From: Microbacterium salsuginis
GTDB taxonomy: Bacteria > Actinomycetota > Actinomycetes > Actinomycetales > Microbacteriaceae
Assembly (NCBI RefSeq): GCF_012524205.1
Contig: NZ_JABACI010000002.1
Coordinates: 434,001-498,000 of the forward strand
Direction of reading: 5' to 3'
DNA length: 64,000 nucleotides
Made by a program: the position numbers and the translations under genes. Position 1 is the stretch's first letter. Each line of letters begins with the position of its first letter. This document shows, piece after piece, positions 42,719 to 53,123 of this stretch. The notes under the pieces are model-generated. The model did not search any database, was not told the origin of the DNA, and was given only the letters and a program-made list of their open reading frames with translations.

Positions 42719-43282
42719 ATGAAGAAGTGGGTCGTGCGATTCGTTTCGCTGCTCGTGTTCAACGTCGTCGTGCTGCTGCTGATCGGGTGGCTCACCCCCG
42801 CTCGCGTGGGCTGGGCGGCATTGTGGGCCGGCATCGTGCTGACCGCGATCGTCATCTGGATCAAGCCGCTCGTCGAGAAGTGGTTCCGCTCGATGGCGGC
42901 CAAGTCGGCCGGGCGCCGCACCCGCGCCGGCGAGAAGCTGGTCGAGGCGCTCCTCGCCTTCGCCGTGGCGTTCCTGGTCTGGATCGGAACCGTGCTGCTG
43001 ACCGGTGTCTCTATCGGCGGCGGGATCTTCGGCGCCTTCTGGGGCTACGTGCTGCCGCCCGTGTTCCTCCTCATCGGCTGGGCGATCTACGGCGCCATCG
43101 ACGACAAGGTCGAGTCGCAGGCAGGGGCTCTGTACGACAAGGCGACGGGCACCAGGACCGCGGCCACCGGATCGTCCGCCCCCGCAGTACCGAGATCCGA
43201 GTCTTCCGCCGCCCGAAACGAGCTCAACGACGGCCTCACCGAAGAGCAGCGCCGCATGCTCGACGAACTGGGCAAGTCCTGA
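42719..43282 (+). CDS. membrane protein of unknown function
   Basis: 187 residues with four hydrophobic segments at about 7-26, 33-50, 78-99 and 104-128, then a ~55-residue soluble tail rich in Ser/Thr/Ala that ends in NDGLTEEQRRMLDELGKS. A basic loop (KSAGRRTRAGEK) lies between helices two and three. It starts 45 bases after hpaI but is unrelated to that pathway. The helical LTEEQRRMLDEL end resembles a protein-interaction tail. Function unknown. Confidence 0.8.
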   Translation: MKKWVVRFVSLLVFNVVVLLLIGWLTPARVGWAALWAGIVLTAIVIWIKPLVEKWFRSMAAKSAGRRTRAGEKLVEALLAFAVAFLVWIGTVLLTGVSIGGGIFGAFWGYVLPPVFLLIGWAIYGAIDDKVESQAGALYDKATGTRTAATGSSAPAVPRSESSAARNELNDGLTEEQRRMLDELGKS

Positions 43283-43355
43283 TTCTCGTCAGCTGTCGAT
43301 TGCCGGCTCGCTCGATCGTCATCGCAGTGTCACCGTTCCGACGAAAGGACACATC

Positions 43356-43736
43356 ATGCGGTACACCCTTCTCCTGCACTACCCCGAGATGACCCCCGAC
43401 GACCTCGGCCCCGAAGCGCTGGCCGAAGGCATGCGCGAGTTCGACGCCTACGCCGCAGCACTCGACGCGGCCGGCGTGCTCGTGTCGGCCGAAGTGCTGC
43501 AGCCCTCCTCGGCCACCACGACCGTGACCGCCCAGGGCGGCACCCTGCGCGTGCAGGACGGGCCCTTCGCCGACACCAAGGAGCAGATCGGCGGCACCTT
43601 CGTGATCGACGTCGACGACCTGGACGCCGCCATCGGCTGGGCCGGCAAGGCGCCCTCGGTGAGCTGGGGCACGGTCGAGATCCGCCCGACGATGACCCGG
43701 TTCCACGACGGCGCGTGGACGGCGTTCGCGGGCTGA
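43356..43736 (+). CDS. YCII/DGPF-domain protein linked to the ECF sigma factor
   Basis: 126 residues with a dimeric alpha-beta fold and the family motif DGPF at 68-71 in VQDGPFADTKEQIGG. AAAGGA lies before the ATG at 43356. Its stop TGA overlaps the ATG of the sigma gene by one base, the standard pairing of DGPF proteins with ECF42-group sigma factors. The DGPF protein is thought to act with that sigma factor, but its biochemistry is unknown. Confidence 0.88.
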   Translation: MRYTLLLHYPEMTPDDLGPEALAEGMREFDAYAAALDAAGVLVSAEVLQPSSATTTVTAQGGTLRVQDGPFADTKEQIGGTFVIDVDDLDAAIGWAGKAPSVSWGTVEIRPTMTRFHDGAWTAFAG

Positions 43737-44830
43737 TGCCCATCCTCCCCACGCCCCCTCCAGGCCGCGTGGGCCCGGCCGACGACGCACGGGAGGCGGC
43801 CGCGTTCGCCGCCCGTGCGTCGTACGGCCGCATCCTTGCCATGGTCGCCGCGGTGACCGGAGACGTCACGATCGCCGAGGACGCCCTCGCCGACGCCTTC
43901 GAGCGTGCGCTGACGACCTGGCCCGATGCCGGCATCCCCGCCAATCCGGAAGGGTGGCTCTTCACCGTGGCCCGCAACCGTCTGCGCGACATGTTCCGCT
44001 CCGCGGCGCACCGCACCGGCACGCCCCTCGACGACTCACTGGAGGCGACGCTCGCCGACCCCGACCGGCTCGACGCGTCGGACGTCCTCGAAAGACGCGA
44101 CGCGATTCCCGACAAGCGCCTCGAACTGCTCTTCGCCTGCGCGCACCCCGCGATCGATCCGGCCATCCGCACGCCGCTCATGCTGCAGACCGTGCTCGGC
44201 TTCGAAGCGGCCGACGTCGCGCGGGCGTTCGGGGTGGAGCCGGCGACGATGGCGCAGCGGCTGGTGCGGGCCAAGCGCCGCATCCGTGACACCGGCATCC
44301 TGTTCCGGGTGCCGACGCGGGCCGACATGCCCGCCCGGCTCGAGGCCGTGCTCGAGGCGATCTATGGCGCCTACGCGATCGACTGGCTCGACGACGTCCG
44401 TCATGAGCAGGCCGGCGATCCGCGCCTGACGATCGCCGACGAGGCCCGCTGGCTCGCGGTCCTGACCGCCAGCCTGCTCGAGGACGAACCCGAGGCGTGG
44501 GGTCTGGCGGCCCTCCTCACCTACGCGCAGTCCCGTGTTCCCGCCCGCGCAATGAGTCCCTGGCCGCCCCTGGACGAGCAGGATCCAGCGCTGTGGGATC
44601 GCGCTCTCATCGCCGAGGCCGCCGCGCTCCTGCGCCGGGCGTCCGCGCTGGGTCGCCCGCTCGGCCGATTCCAGCTCGAGGCGGCGATCCAGGCCGTGCA
44701 CTGCGACCGCGCGCGCACCGGCGAGCTCGACGTCGACGCACTCGTGAAGCTGTACCGGGGTCTCGTCGCGATCGCCCCGACCGACGGCGCTCGCGCCGCC
44801 CTCGCCGCCGCCGAAGCCCGCCTGGCCTGA
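43736..44830 (+). CDS. ECF sigma factor, ECF42-like, with long C-terminal extension
   Basis: 364 residues. Region 2 is about residues 25-95 (TIAEDALADAFERALTTW, NPEGWLFTVARNRLRDMFR), region 4 about 120-180 (LLFACAHPAIDPAIRTPLML, FGVEPATMAQRLVRAKRRI), then a helical C-terminal domain of ~180 residues (DUF6596/TPR-like) ending in DVDALVKLYRGLVAIAPTDGA. ECF42 factors have this extension and an adjoining DGPF gene, and no separate anti-sigma factor. The ATG at 43736 is inside the DGPF stop codon, so the two are translationally coupled. The targets are unknown. Confidence 0.88.
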   Translation: MPILPTPPPGRVGPADDAREAAAFAARASYGRILAMVAAVTGDVTIAEDALADAFERALTTWPDAGIPANPEGWLFTVARNRLRDMFRSAAHRTGTPLDDSLEATLADPDRLDASDVLERRDAIPDKRLELLFACAHPAIDPAIRTPLMLQTVLGFEAADVARAFGVEPATMAQRLVRAKRRIRDTGILFRVPTRADMPARLEAVLEAIYGAYAIDWLDDVRHEQAGDPRLTIADEARWLAVLTASLLEDEPEAWGLAALLTYAQSRVPARAMSPWPPLDEQDPALWDRALIAEAAALLRRASALGRPLGRFQLEAAIQAVHCDRARTGELDVDALVKLYRGLVAIAPTDGARAALAAAEARLA

Positions 44831-44972
44831 GCCGGCCACGCGGGGAGCGGCATCCGCCCCATCCTTCCGCGTAACAATCCGACCTGCGCGGCCAGTCCCG
44901 CCGCGCAGTCGTCAAGATGGAATGCACCGGGTCGCGACAGCACGCGCCCGCACACCCGGCCTTGGAGGCACC

Positions 44973-45821
44973 ATGTCGCGTCGCACTCGCCTGCTCCGTC
45001 TCACCATCGCCGGCGCTGCCGTGCTCGCACTGGCCGGCTGCGCCTCGACGGCCGCCCCCGCCGGCACGGACTCCGGCTCGGAAGAAGGCTGGGTCACCCC
45101 CGGCAAGATCACCGTCGCCACGGGAGAGCCCGCCTACTACCCCTGGGTCATCGACGACGACCCCGCGTCCGGTGAGGGCTTCGAGGCCGCGGTGGCCTAC
45201 GCCGTCGCCGAGCAGCTCGGCTTCGAGGCGGAGGACGTGGTCTGGGTGCGCACCGGATTCGAAGAGGCCATCGCCCCCGGCCCGAAGGACTTCGACGTCA
45301 ACCTTCAGCAGTTCTCGATCACCGACGAGCGCAAGGAGTCGGTCGATTTCAGCTCGCCCTACTACGAGACGACGCAGGTCGTCGTGACGACGGCGTCGTC
45401 GCCGGCCGCCGATGCGACGTCGATCGCCGATCTCCAGGACCTGCTCATCGGCGCGCAGACCGGCACGACCAGCTACACCACGATCGAGTCGGTCATCCAG
45501 CCCACGCAGAGCGCGCAGGCGTTCAACACGAACGACGACGCCAAGCTCGCGCTCGAGAACGGCCAGGTCGACGCGATCGTCGTGGATCTGCCGACGGCGT
45601 TCTACATCTCGGGCGTCGAGCTCACCGACGGCGTGCTCGTCGGCCAGCTGCCCACCCCGGACGGCGAGACCGGAGACGAGTTCGGATTCGTGCTCGCCAA
45701 GGACTCGCCGCTGACCGACCAGGTGAGCGCCGCGGTGGATGCGCTGCGCGAGGACGGCACGCTCGACGAGCTCGCGGCCGAGTGGCTCGGCGGCGAGGGC
45801 CAGGCGCCGCTGCTGCCGTGA
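44973..45821 (+). CDS. polar amino-acid ABC transporter, substrate-binding lipoprotein
   Basis: 282 residues. A signal sequence with lipobox LALAGC (Cys23) is followed by an Asp/Ser-rich stretch and an SBP_bac_3 domain: ITVATGEPAYYPWVIDDD, EDVVWVRTGFEEAIAPGPKDFD, FSITDERKESVDFSSPYYET and IGAQTGTTSYTTIE. GGAGG lies before the ATG at 44973. It is followed by a permease and ATPase, so a complete importer is present. The ligand is probably an amino acid or opine. Confidence 0.9.
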   Translation: MSRRTRLLRLTIAGAAVLALAGCASTAAPAGTDSGSEEGWVTPGKITVATGEPAYYPWVIDDDPASGEGFEAAVAYAVAEQLGFEAEDVVWVRTGFEEAIAPGPKDFDVNLQQFSITDERKESVDFSSPYYETTQVVVTTASSPAADATSIADLQDLLIGAQTGTTSYTTIESVIQPTQSAQAFNTNDDAKLALENGQVDAIVVDLPTAFYISGVELTDGVLVGQLPTPDGETGDEFGFVLAKDSPLTDQVSAAVDALREDGTLDELAAEWLGGEGQAPLLP

Positions 45822-45846
45822 GCACGCGCGCCGCTACCCTGGCCGG

Positions 45847-46778
45847 ATGACTCCCGCTCCCGGCAGCACCGCGGCCGACCGCGCACGCGGGACTGCGCCC
45901 GACCCTGCCACGTCGGCCCGCGAGGTGAGCAGCCCGCCCCGCGAGGTCAGTCCCGTCGAGCTCGAGCGCCGGGCGTTCCGCAAACGCCAGGGCGCGGCAT
46001 CCGTCGCGATCAGCGTCGTGTCGACACTCGTGCTGGCCGTGCTCGCGTGGCTGCTCGTCATCAACACGCCCGGCTGGGCGCGCGTGCAGCAGCAGTTCTT
46101 CGATCCCGGGATCGCGCTGGCCTCGCTGCCTCGCGTGTGGGACGGGTTCCTGCTGAACCTGCGCGTGCTCGCGATGTCTGCGGTGCTCGTCCTGGTGTTC
46201 GGGCTGCTGCTGGCGACGCTGCGGACGCTGCGTGGCGCGGTCTGGCTGCCGTTGCGGGCAATGGCAGCCGCGTACACCGACGTCTTCCGCGGCACTCCGC
46301 TGATCATCGTGCTGTACCTCGTCGGGTTCGGCATCCCCGGGCTTCAGATGATCCCGGTGCGCATGCCGACGGAGTTCTGGGGCACGATCGCCATCACGCT
46401 CACGTACTCGGCGTACGTGTCGGAGGTGTTCCGCGCCGGCATCGAGGCGGTGCATCCGTCACAGCGGCACGCCGCGCGGTCGCTCGGGCTCACGCACGGC
46501 CAATCGATGCGGCTGGTCGTGGTGCCGCAGGCGTTCCGCAAGGTGACGCCCGCCCTCATGAACGACTTCGTCGCAATGCAGAAGGACGTCGGCCTCATCT
46601 CCCTCCTGGGGGCGGTGGATGCCGTGCGCGCGGCGCAGATCGAGACCGCGGCGTACTTCAACTTCACGCCCTACGTCGTGGCGGCGCTGCTGTTCGTGCT
46701 CCTCGCGATCCCCACCATCCGGCTCACCGACTGGTACACCGCGCGGGTGCGCGCCCGCGAACAGGTCGGGGGGATCGT

Positions 46779-46782
<4 letters not shown>
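45847..46782 (+). CDS. polar amino-acid ABC transporter permease
   Basis: 311 residues. An unusual ~55-residue soluble N-terminus rich in Pro, Ala, Arg and Ser precedes five or more membrane helices; the HisM-type domain follows, with FRGTPLIIVLYLVGFGIP, EVFRAGIEAVHPSQRHAARSLGL and the EAA loop region GLISLLGAVDAVRAAQ. It lies 25 bases after the binding-protein gene and overlaps the ATPase gene by four bases. Homodimer or single-type permease. Confidence 0.9.
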
Positions 46783-47516
<734 letters not shown>

Positions 47517-47531
47517 GTGTCGCGGCCGCGC

Positions 47532-48413
47532 TCAGCCGACGGTGCGCTCGGCGGCCTCGACGACGTTGGTCATGAGCAGGGCCACCGTCATCGGGCCGAC
47601 GCCGCCCGGGTTGGGCGAGAGCCAGCCGGCGACATCGGCGACATCGGGGTGCACGTCGCCGTGCACCTTCGACTTGCCCGTCTCGGGGTCGCTCTCGCGG
47701 GTGACGCCGACATCGAGCACCGCGGCGCCGGGCTTGACGTCCTCGGCGCGGACGATGTGCTTGACGCCCGCCGCTCCGACGATCACGTCGGCCTGGCGCA
47801 GGTGGTGGCCGAGGTCGGTCGTGCCGGTGTGGGTGAGTGTGACCGTGGCGTTGTACTCGCGGCGCGTCAGCAGCAGCCCGATCGAGCGACCGATCGTCAC
47901 GCCGCGGCCGACGACCACGACGTGCTTGCCGGCCAGGTCGTACCCGTTGCGCACGAGCAGTTCGATCACGCCGCGTGGCGTGCACGGCAGCGGCGACGTG
48001 ATCGGGGTGTTCACGTTGAGCACCAGGCGGCCGAGGTTCGTCGGGTGGAGACCGTCGGCATCCTTCGACGGATCGATGCGCTCGAGGATCGCGTCGGTGT
48101 CGAGGTGCTTCGGCAGCGGCAGCTGCACGATGTAGCCGTGACAGGCCGGGTCGGCGTTGAGCTCGTCGATGAGGGCTTCGACCTGCTCCTGCGTGGCATC
48201 GGCCGGCAGTTCGCGCTGGATCGAGTTCATGCCGATCGACTCGGACTGCTTGTGCTTCATTCCGACGTAGAGCTGGGATGCCGGGTCGGCCCCGACGAGC
48301 ACCGTGGCGATGCCGGGCACCACGCCGCGTTCGCGCAGCGCGGCCACCCGTTCGGCGAGCTCGTTCTTGATCGCGTCGGCGGCTGCCCGCCCATCGAGGA
48401 CGCGTGCTGTCAT
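47532..48413 (-). CDS. folD: methylenetetrahydrofolate dehydrogenase/cyclohydrolase
   Basis: 293 residues. Catalytic [14 protein letters not shown] with the Tyr-x3-Lys pair, [28 protein letters not shown] and the NADP loop [18 protein letters not shown]. FolD interconverts methylene- and formyl-THF. It follows glyA after 86 bases on the same strand, so the ZTP riboswitch upstream of glyA likely covers both one-carbon genes. Confidence 0.95.
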   Translation of the reverse strand: MTARVLDGRAAADAIKNELAERVAALRERGVVPGIATVLVGADPASQLYVGMKHKQSESIGMNSIQRELPADATQEQVEALIDELNADPACHGYIVQLPLPKHLDTDAILERIDPSKDADGLHPTNLGRLVLNVNTPITSPLPCTPRGVIELLVRNGYDLAGKHVVVVGRGVTIGRSIGLLLTRREYNATVTLTHTGTTDLGHHLRQADVIVGAAGVKHIVRAEDVKPGAAVLDVGVTRESDPETGKSKVHGDVHPDVADVAGWLSPNPGGVGPMTVALLMTNVVEAAERTVG

Positions 48414-48458
48414 GTCGTGCTCCTTCGCAGTCGCGCGGCGAACCCGCGGCTCATATAA

Positions 48459-48488
48459 CTATGGCCATAGGTACTTGCCCGAGGCAAG
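48459..48488 (-). promoter_or_regulatory. two short palindromes between glyA and folD
   Basis: CTATGGCCATAG (48459-48470) is a perfect 12-bp palindrome, and CTTGCC-CGA-GGCAAG (48474-48488) is a hairpin right after the glyA stop. There is no T-run. They could attenuate read-through into folD or hold a folD promoter; no function is shown. Confidence 0.35.
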
Positions 48489-48499
48489 CGCGCTTCCAT

Positions 48500-49774
48500 T
48501 CAGTAGTGCAGGCCGGGATACAGCGGGAACGCGGCGGTCAGCGCGGCGACGCGCAGGCGCAGGCCAGCCACGTCGGCGCCGGGCAGCAGGGCGAGCGCGA
48601 TGATATCGGCGACCTCGGTGAACTCGGCATCGCCGAACCCACGGGTCGCGAGGGCAGGCGTCCCGATGCGCAGGCCCGACGTGACCATGGGCGGCCGCGG
48701 GTCGTTCGGCACGGCGTTGCGGTTGACGGTGATGTGGATCTCGTGCAGCAGATCCTCGGCCTGCTTGCCGTCGATCTGCGCATTGCGCAGGTCGACGAGC
48801 ACGAGGTGCACGTCGGTGCCTCCCGAGCGGACCGAGATGCCGGCATCCGTCACGTCCTGCTGCGACAGCCGATCGGCGAGGATGCGCGCGCCGCGCAGCA
48901 CCCGCTCCTGCCGCTCGGCGAACTCCGGGGTCGCGGCGAGCTTGAACGCGGTCGCCTTCGCAGCGATCACGTGCATCAGCGGCCCGCCCTGCTGGCCGGG
49001 GAACACCGCCGTGTTGATCTTCTTGGCGAGCTCGGCGTCGTTGGTGAGGATGAATCCCGAGCGCGGGCCGCCGATCGTCTTGTGCACCGTCGACGAGACG
49101 ACGTGCGCGTGCGGGACCGGGTTGGGATGCAGACCCGCCGCGACGAGTCCTGCGAAGTGCGCCATGTCGACCCACAGGTAGGCGCCGACCTCGTCGGCGA
49201 TCTCGCGGAAGCGGGCGAAATCGAGCTGACGCGGGTAGGCCGACCAGCCCGCGATGATGACCTTCGGCTTGTGCTCACGGGCGAGCCGCGCCACCTCGTC
49301 CATGTCGACCGTGGACGTCTCGGGGTCGACGCCGTAGGCGACGATGTCGTAGAGACGGCCCGAGAAGTTGATCTTCATGCCGTGCGTGAGATGACCGCCC
49401 TGATCGAGCGAGAGCCCGAGCAGCGTGTCGCCGGGCCGGGCGATCGCGTGCAGCACCGCGGCGTTGGCGGTCGCTCCGGAGTGCGGCTGGACGTTGGCGA
49501 ACGCGGCACCGAAGAGGGCCTTCGCACGCTCGATCGCCAGCTCCTCCGCGACGTCGACCTCTTCGCAGCCGCCGTAGTAGCGGCGGCCCGGATAGCCCTC
49601 GGCGTACTTGTTCGTCAGCACCGAGCCCTGCGACTCGAGCACCGAGACCGGCACGAAGTTCTCGGAGGCGATCATCTCGAGGTAGCCGCGCTGGCGCTCC
49701 AGCTCGCGCTCGAGCACCTGAGCGATCTCGGGATCGACCTCGGCGAGGGGGGCGTTGAAGAACTGATCGGTCAT
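48500..49774 (-). CDS. glyA: serine hydroxymethyltransferase
   Basis: 424 residues. PLP-dependent GlyA: active-site Lys in [49 protein letters not shown] in pieces, and [12 protein letters not shown]. It makes glycine and methylene-THF from serine. AGGAG lies before the ATG at 49774. A ZTP riboswitch occupies its leader, linking expression to folate/purine status. Confidence 0.96.
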   Translation of the reverse strand: MTDQFFNAPLAEVDPEIAQVLERELERQRGYLEMIASENFVPVSVLESQGSVLTNKYAEGYPGRRYYGGCEEVDVAEELAIERAKALFGAAFANVQPHSGATANAAVLHAIARPGDTLLGLSLDQGGHLTHGMKINFSGRLYDIVAYGVDPETSTVDMDEVARLAREHKPKVIIAGWSAYPRQLDFARFREIADEVGAYLWVDMAHFAGLVAAGLHPNPVPHAHVVSSTVHKTIGGPRSGFILTNDAELAKKINTAVFPGQQGGPLMHVIAAKATAFKLAATPEFAERQERVLRGARILADRLSQQDVTDAGISVRSGGTDVHLVLVDLRNAQIDGKQAEDLLHEIHITVNRNAVPNDPRPPMVTSGLRIGTPALATRGFGDAEFTEVADIIALALLPGADVAGLRLRVAALTAAFPLYPGLHY

Positions 49775-49829
49775 GCGATCTCCTGACTCACGGCTTTCTG
49801 GTGCGGCACGGGGTGCCGGGAATCACATC

Positions 49830-49906
49830 GGCCCAGGCGTGCGGTCGAATGCCGTAGTCAGTCGCTCCCCGATGGTGGCCCACCTCAACGCCAGTCGCGA
49901 CCCCCC
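49830..49906 (-). promoter_or_regulatory. ZTP (pfl) riboswitch upstream of glyA
   Basis: On the minus strand the leader reads GGGTCGCGACTGGCG, then the hairpin GGTGGGCCACC, then GGGGAGCGAC, and 25 nt later CGCCTGGGCC. These are the conserved blocks of the pfl/ZTP motif in order. The class binds ZTP/ZMP and controls glyA, folD, purH and similar genes. A -10-like TATGCT (49913-49908) lies just upstream, so transcription would begin close to the aptamer. Between aptamer and ATG is the small hairpin GGCAC-CCC-GTGCC. Confidence 0.88.
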
Positions 49907-49986
49907 GAGCATAACCGATAGGCTGAGCCCACGCCTTTTGTTAGGACGCTTTACATGCAACGCTTCCGACGAGCCGCCGCCGGGGA

Positions 49987-51612
49987 ATGAACCGGCGCCG
50001 ACGAACGGCCCTGTTCGCCGCGTTCCTCGCGGCGGCGCTGGCCGGCTGTGCACCGGCGTCGCAGAATGGAGACACTGTGTCCGTGCCCCCCGTCGTTCCC
50101 GCCCCCGCCTCGATCCAGGCGGCCGGGGCCGCATTCGCCCTCGGCGCCTCGACCGCGGTCGAGGGGGATCCGGATGCCGCGGCCGCGCTCGTCGCCCTGG
50201 TCAAGGCCCGCACGGGTGTCGGCCTCGGCGATTCCACCGGCACAGGCGGCGGGCGGATCGAGCTGCGGGTCGCGGCCGGCGGCGCCCCCGAGTCCTATCG
50301 GCTGACCGTCGCCGAGAGCGGCGTCCACGTCACCGGCGCGGACGCGGCCGGTCTCTTCCACGGCGTCCAGACTCTCGGGCAGCTCCTCACCCGCGACGGC
50401 GACGGCTGGGTCGTCCCCGGAATCACGATCGATGACGCCCCGCGCTTCGCGTACCGCGGCGTGATGCTCGACGTCGCGCGGCACTTCCACCCCGTCTCGA
50501 CGGTCAAGGCCTACATCGACCGAGCCGCCTCGCTCAAGTTCAACGCCCTGCATCTGCACCTCAGCGACGACCAGGGGTGGCGCATCCACCTCGACTCGCG
50601 TCCCGAGCTCACCGCGCGGGCGAGCGGCACCGCCGTGGGCGGGGATGCCGGCGGCTTCTACTCGAAGGCCGACTATCGCGAGATCGTGGAGTACGCGGCA
50701 TCCCGTCACCTGATCGTCGTCCCCGAGATCGACATGCCCGGCCACACGCACGCGGTGGGGCTGGCGTACCCGGAACTCGCGGAAGCGCCGGTGCTCAGCG
50801 ACGACATCCGCGAGACGGCGCGCGTGCACGGCGGTGGGCTGCCCGCCGCGGGGGCGCCGTACGAGGGCATCGCCGTGGGCTTCTCGTCGCTGAGGATCCA
50901 CGACGAGGCGACGTACGACTTCGTCGCCGACGTGTTCGGCGAACTCGCCGCGATGACGCCGGGGCCCTACCTGCACCTCGGCGGAGACGAGGCACTGGGC
51001 ACGTCTGCCGACGGCTACGCGACGTTCGTCTCTCGGGCGAGCGACGTCATCGCCGACCTCGGCAAGACCCCGGTGGCCTGGCACGAGGCGGGCGCGGCCG
51101 AGAACCTCGCCGACACCACGATCGGCCAGTACTGGGGCTACATGTCGCCGACAGATGGCATGGACGTCCGTGCCCGCGCGTTCGTCGCGAACGGATCGCA
51201 GCTGATCCTCTCGCCCGCCGACGCGATCTACCTCGATATGAAGTACCCGCCTTCGAACTCCGACGTGGCCGGGCCGTCGCTGGGCCTGGAATGGGCCAAC
51301 GGACCGACCAGCGTCGAGCAGGCGTACTCGTGGGAGCCGTCGGATGTCATCGCGGGCATCGACGACGCCGACATCCTCGGCGTCGAGGCGCCGCTGTGGA
51401 CCGAGACGATCCGCGACCTCGATGACATCGACGTCATGGCTTTTCCCCGCATCGCGGCCGCGGCCGAAGCGGCCTGGTCGCCGGCGACCGGGGAGAGCGA
51501 GCTGCGCACCTGGGCGTCGTTCCGCGAGCGCGTCGGGGCGCTCGGCCCGCTGTGGTCGAGCATGGGCATCGGATTCCACCCGTCCGACGAGATCCCCTGG
51601 GCCGCCGAATGA
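49987..51612 (+). CDS. secreted GH20 beta-N-acetylhexosaminidase lipoprotein
   Basis: 541 residues. Signal peptide with lipobox ALAGC (Cys21), an N-terminal GH20b-like domain (about 35-155) and the GH20 barrel (about 160-535) with RGVMLDVARHFHP, SDDQGWRIHLDSRPEL and the catalytic Asp334-Glu335 in HLGGDEALG. It would cleave terminal GlcNAc/GalNAc from chitin oligomers at the cell surface. The ATG at 49987 is right after AAC CGG-type upstream sequence with only GGGGAA as a ribosome site. The stop overlaps nagA. Confidence 0.9.
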   Translation: MNRRRRTALFAAFLAAALAGCAPASQNGDTVSVPPVVPAPASIQAAGAAFALGASTAVEGDPDAAAALVALVKARTGVGLGDSTGTGGGRIELRVAAGGAPESYRLTVAESGVHVTGADAAGLFHGVQTLGQLLTRDGDGWVVPGITIDDAPRFAYRGVMLDVARHFHPVSTVKAYIDRAASLKFNALHLHLSDDQGWRIHLDSRPELTARASGTAVGGDAGGFYSKADYREIVEYAASRHLIVVPEIDMPGHTHAVGLAYPELAEAPVLSDDIRETARVHGGGLPAAGAPYEGIAVGFSSLRIHDEATYDFVADVFGELAAMTPGPYLHLGGDEALGTSADGYATFVSRASDVIADLGKTPVAWHEAGAAENLADTTIGQYWGYMSPTDGMDVRARAFVANGSQLILSPADAIYLDMKYPPSNSDVAGPSLGLEWANGPTSVEQAYSWEPSDVIAGIDDADILGVEAPLWTETIRDLDDIDVMAFPRIAAAAEAAWSPATGESELRTWASFRERVGALGPLWSSMGIGFHPSDEIPWAAE

Positions 51613-52754
51613 GCACTCTCATCCACCCGGTGCGCGTGTTCGGCTCGGCCGAAGCCGACCCCGACGACGTCGACGGGTGGGTCCTCCTCGACGGCGGACG
51701 GGTCTCCGCCGTCGGCTCCGGTGGACAGCGTCCGGCGGCTGACGAGATGGTCGACGGCGGGAACGGATGCCTCGTCCCCGGCTTCGTCGACATCCATGGG
51801 CACGGCGGGGGCGGCGTCAGCTTCGACGACGGCCCCGAGGCGATCCGCACCGCGCGCGCGCTGCACCGAGCCCATGGCACGACGCGCGCGGTCATCTCGC
51901 TCGTCACGGCCTCCATCGACGACCTCGCGGCGCGCGTCGCGATGGTCGCCGACCTGTGCGAGACGGATGCCACGATCCTGGGCTCGCATCTGGAGGGACC
52001 GTTTCTCGACCCCGGGCACAAGGGCGCGCACGCCGAAGGGCTGCTGCGAGCGCCGGACGCGGCATCCGTCGATCGTCTGCTCGAGGCCGGCCGCGGCACG
52101 ATCCAGCAGGTCACCCTGGCTCCAGAGCTGCCCGGGGCCGACGACGCCATCGCCCGCTTCAGCGCTGCGGGAGTCGCGGTCGCGGTCGGACACACCGCGG
52201 CCGACGCCGCCGGCACGCGGCGCGCCTTCGACGCGGGTGCGACGCTGCTGACCCACGCCTTCAACGCGATGCGCGGCATCCATCACCGTGCACCGGGTCC
52301 GGTGGTCGCAGCCCTGCGCGATGACCGCGTCACGCTCGAGATCATCGCCGACGGCGTGCACGTCGATCTGGACCTCGTCGCCACCGTCTTCGCGGCCGCT
52401 CCCGGCCGCGTCGCCCTGGTCACCGACGCGATGGCAGCCGCGGGCGCGCACGACGGGCACTACGAGCTCGGCGGTCTGGCCGTGGACGTGACGGCCGGTG
52501 TGGCCAGGCTGCAGGACGGCGGGGCGATCGCCGGATCGACGCTCACTCAGGATGAGGCGGTGCGCCGCGTCGTGGGCGCCGGGGTGCCGCGGGCGCTCGC
52601 CTTCGCGGCGGCCGCATCGGTGCCGGCACGGGCGATCGGGCGCGAGGATCTGGGGCGCCTCGACCTCGGTGCGACCGCCGACGCGGTGCTGCTGACGCCG
52701 GAACTGGCCGTGCGGACGGTCTGGGTCGACGGCGTCGCCGCCGCCTCGGCATGA
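51609..52754 (+). CDS. nagA: N-acetylglucosamine-6-phosphate deacetylase
   Basis: 381 residues of the amidohydrolase family. HxH metal motif DIHGHGGGG (His63, His65), GSHLEGPFLDPGHKGAH with Glu129, VGHTAADAA, THAFNAMRGIHHR and LVTDAMAAAG with the catalytic Asp. It forms GlcN-6-P for NagB (57912-58691). Overlaps the GH20 stop by four bases. Confidence 0.93.
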   Translation: MSTLIHPVRVFGSAEADPDDVDGWVLLDGGRVSAVGSGGQRPAADEMVDGGNGCLVPGFVDIHGHGGGGVSFDDGPEAIRTARALHRAHGTTRAVISLVTASIDDLAARVAMVADLCETDATILGSHLEGPFLDPGHKGAHAEGLLRAPDAASVDRLLEAGRGTIQQVTLAPELPGADDAIARFSAAGVAVAVGHTAADAAGTRRAFDAGATLLTHAFNAMRGIHHRAPGPVVAALRDDRVTLEIIADGVHVDLDLVATVFAAAPGRVALVTDAMAAAGAHDGHYELGGLAVDVTAGVARLQDGGAIAGSTLTQDEAVRRVVGAGVPRALAFAAAASVPARAIGREDLGRLDLGATADAVLLTPELAVRTVWVDGVAAASA

Positions 52755-53123
52755 CCCCCGGCGCCGGACGCGCGGCGAGAACGGTGTAGGCGGGGCCGGA
52801 GGTCCCTCCCCCGAGTTACCTCCGAGCCCCGCCGGGTCCGCGGCTGAGCCGCGGCGGCGCGCATCTGCATGCCCCACGCACGAGATCGGGCGCACCACTC
52901 TGACGAAAGAGACGGAGCCAGGGCGGATCTATTACGCGACTTCGCAGAGATTCCTTCGGCACGGATCGAGGGCGTCAGCCCGGCCCTGGTCAAACCGCGC
53001 CGGAGCGGCGACAATGGACCCACATGCGGCGCCAGTCGGACTCCGCGCCGGGGAGCGCCGAAGTCACCTGCCGGGTCACCTGCTGAGGTCACCGGTCGAC
53101 GTCGCCGCACCACTGGGGGACAC
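52755..53123. other. 369-bp gap: terminator, then unassigned sequence before the sigma gene
   Basis: The first part holds a terminator-like hairpin (52789-52833) and a small perfect one, CCGCGGC-TGA-GCCGCGG (52838-52854). The middle has no gene I can support. Near the end GTCACC occurs at 53063, 53075 and 53088, 12 and 13 bases apart, close to where the sigma promoter must be. The open frame running through into the sigma gene has no ribosome site and shadow-like composition. Confidence 0.6.
52789..52833 (+). terminator. nag operon terminator hairpin
   Basis: GGCGGGGCCGGAGGT (52789-52803) pairs with ACCTCCGAGCCCCGCC (52818-52833) with one bulged A and a 14-nt loop, 35 bases after the nagA stop. 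No T-run. Confidence 0.65.
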
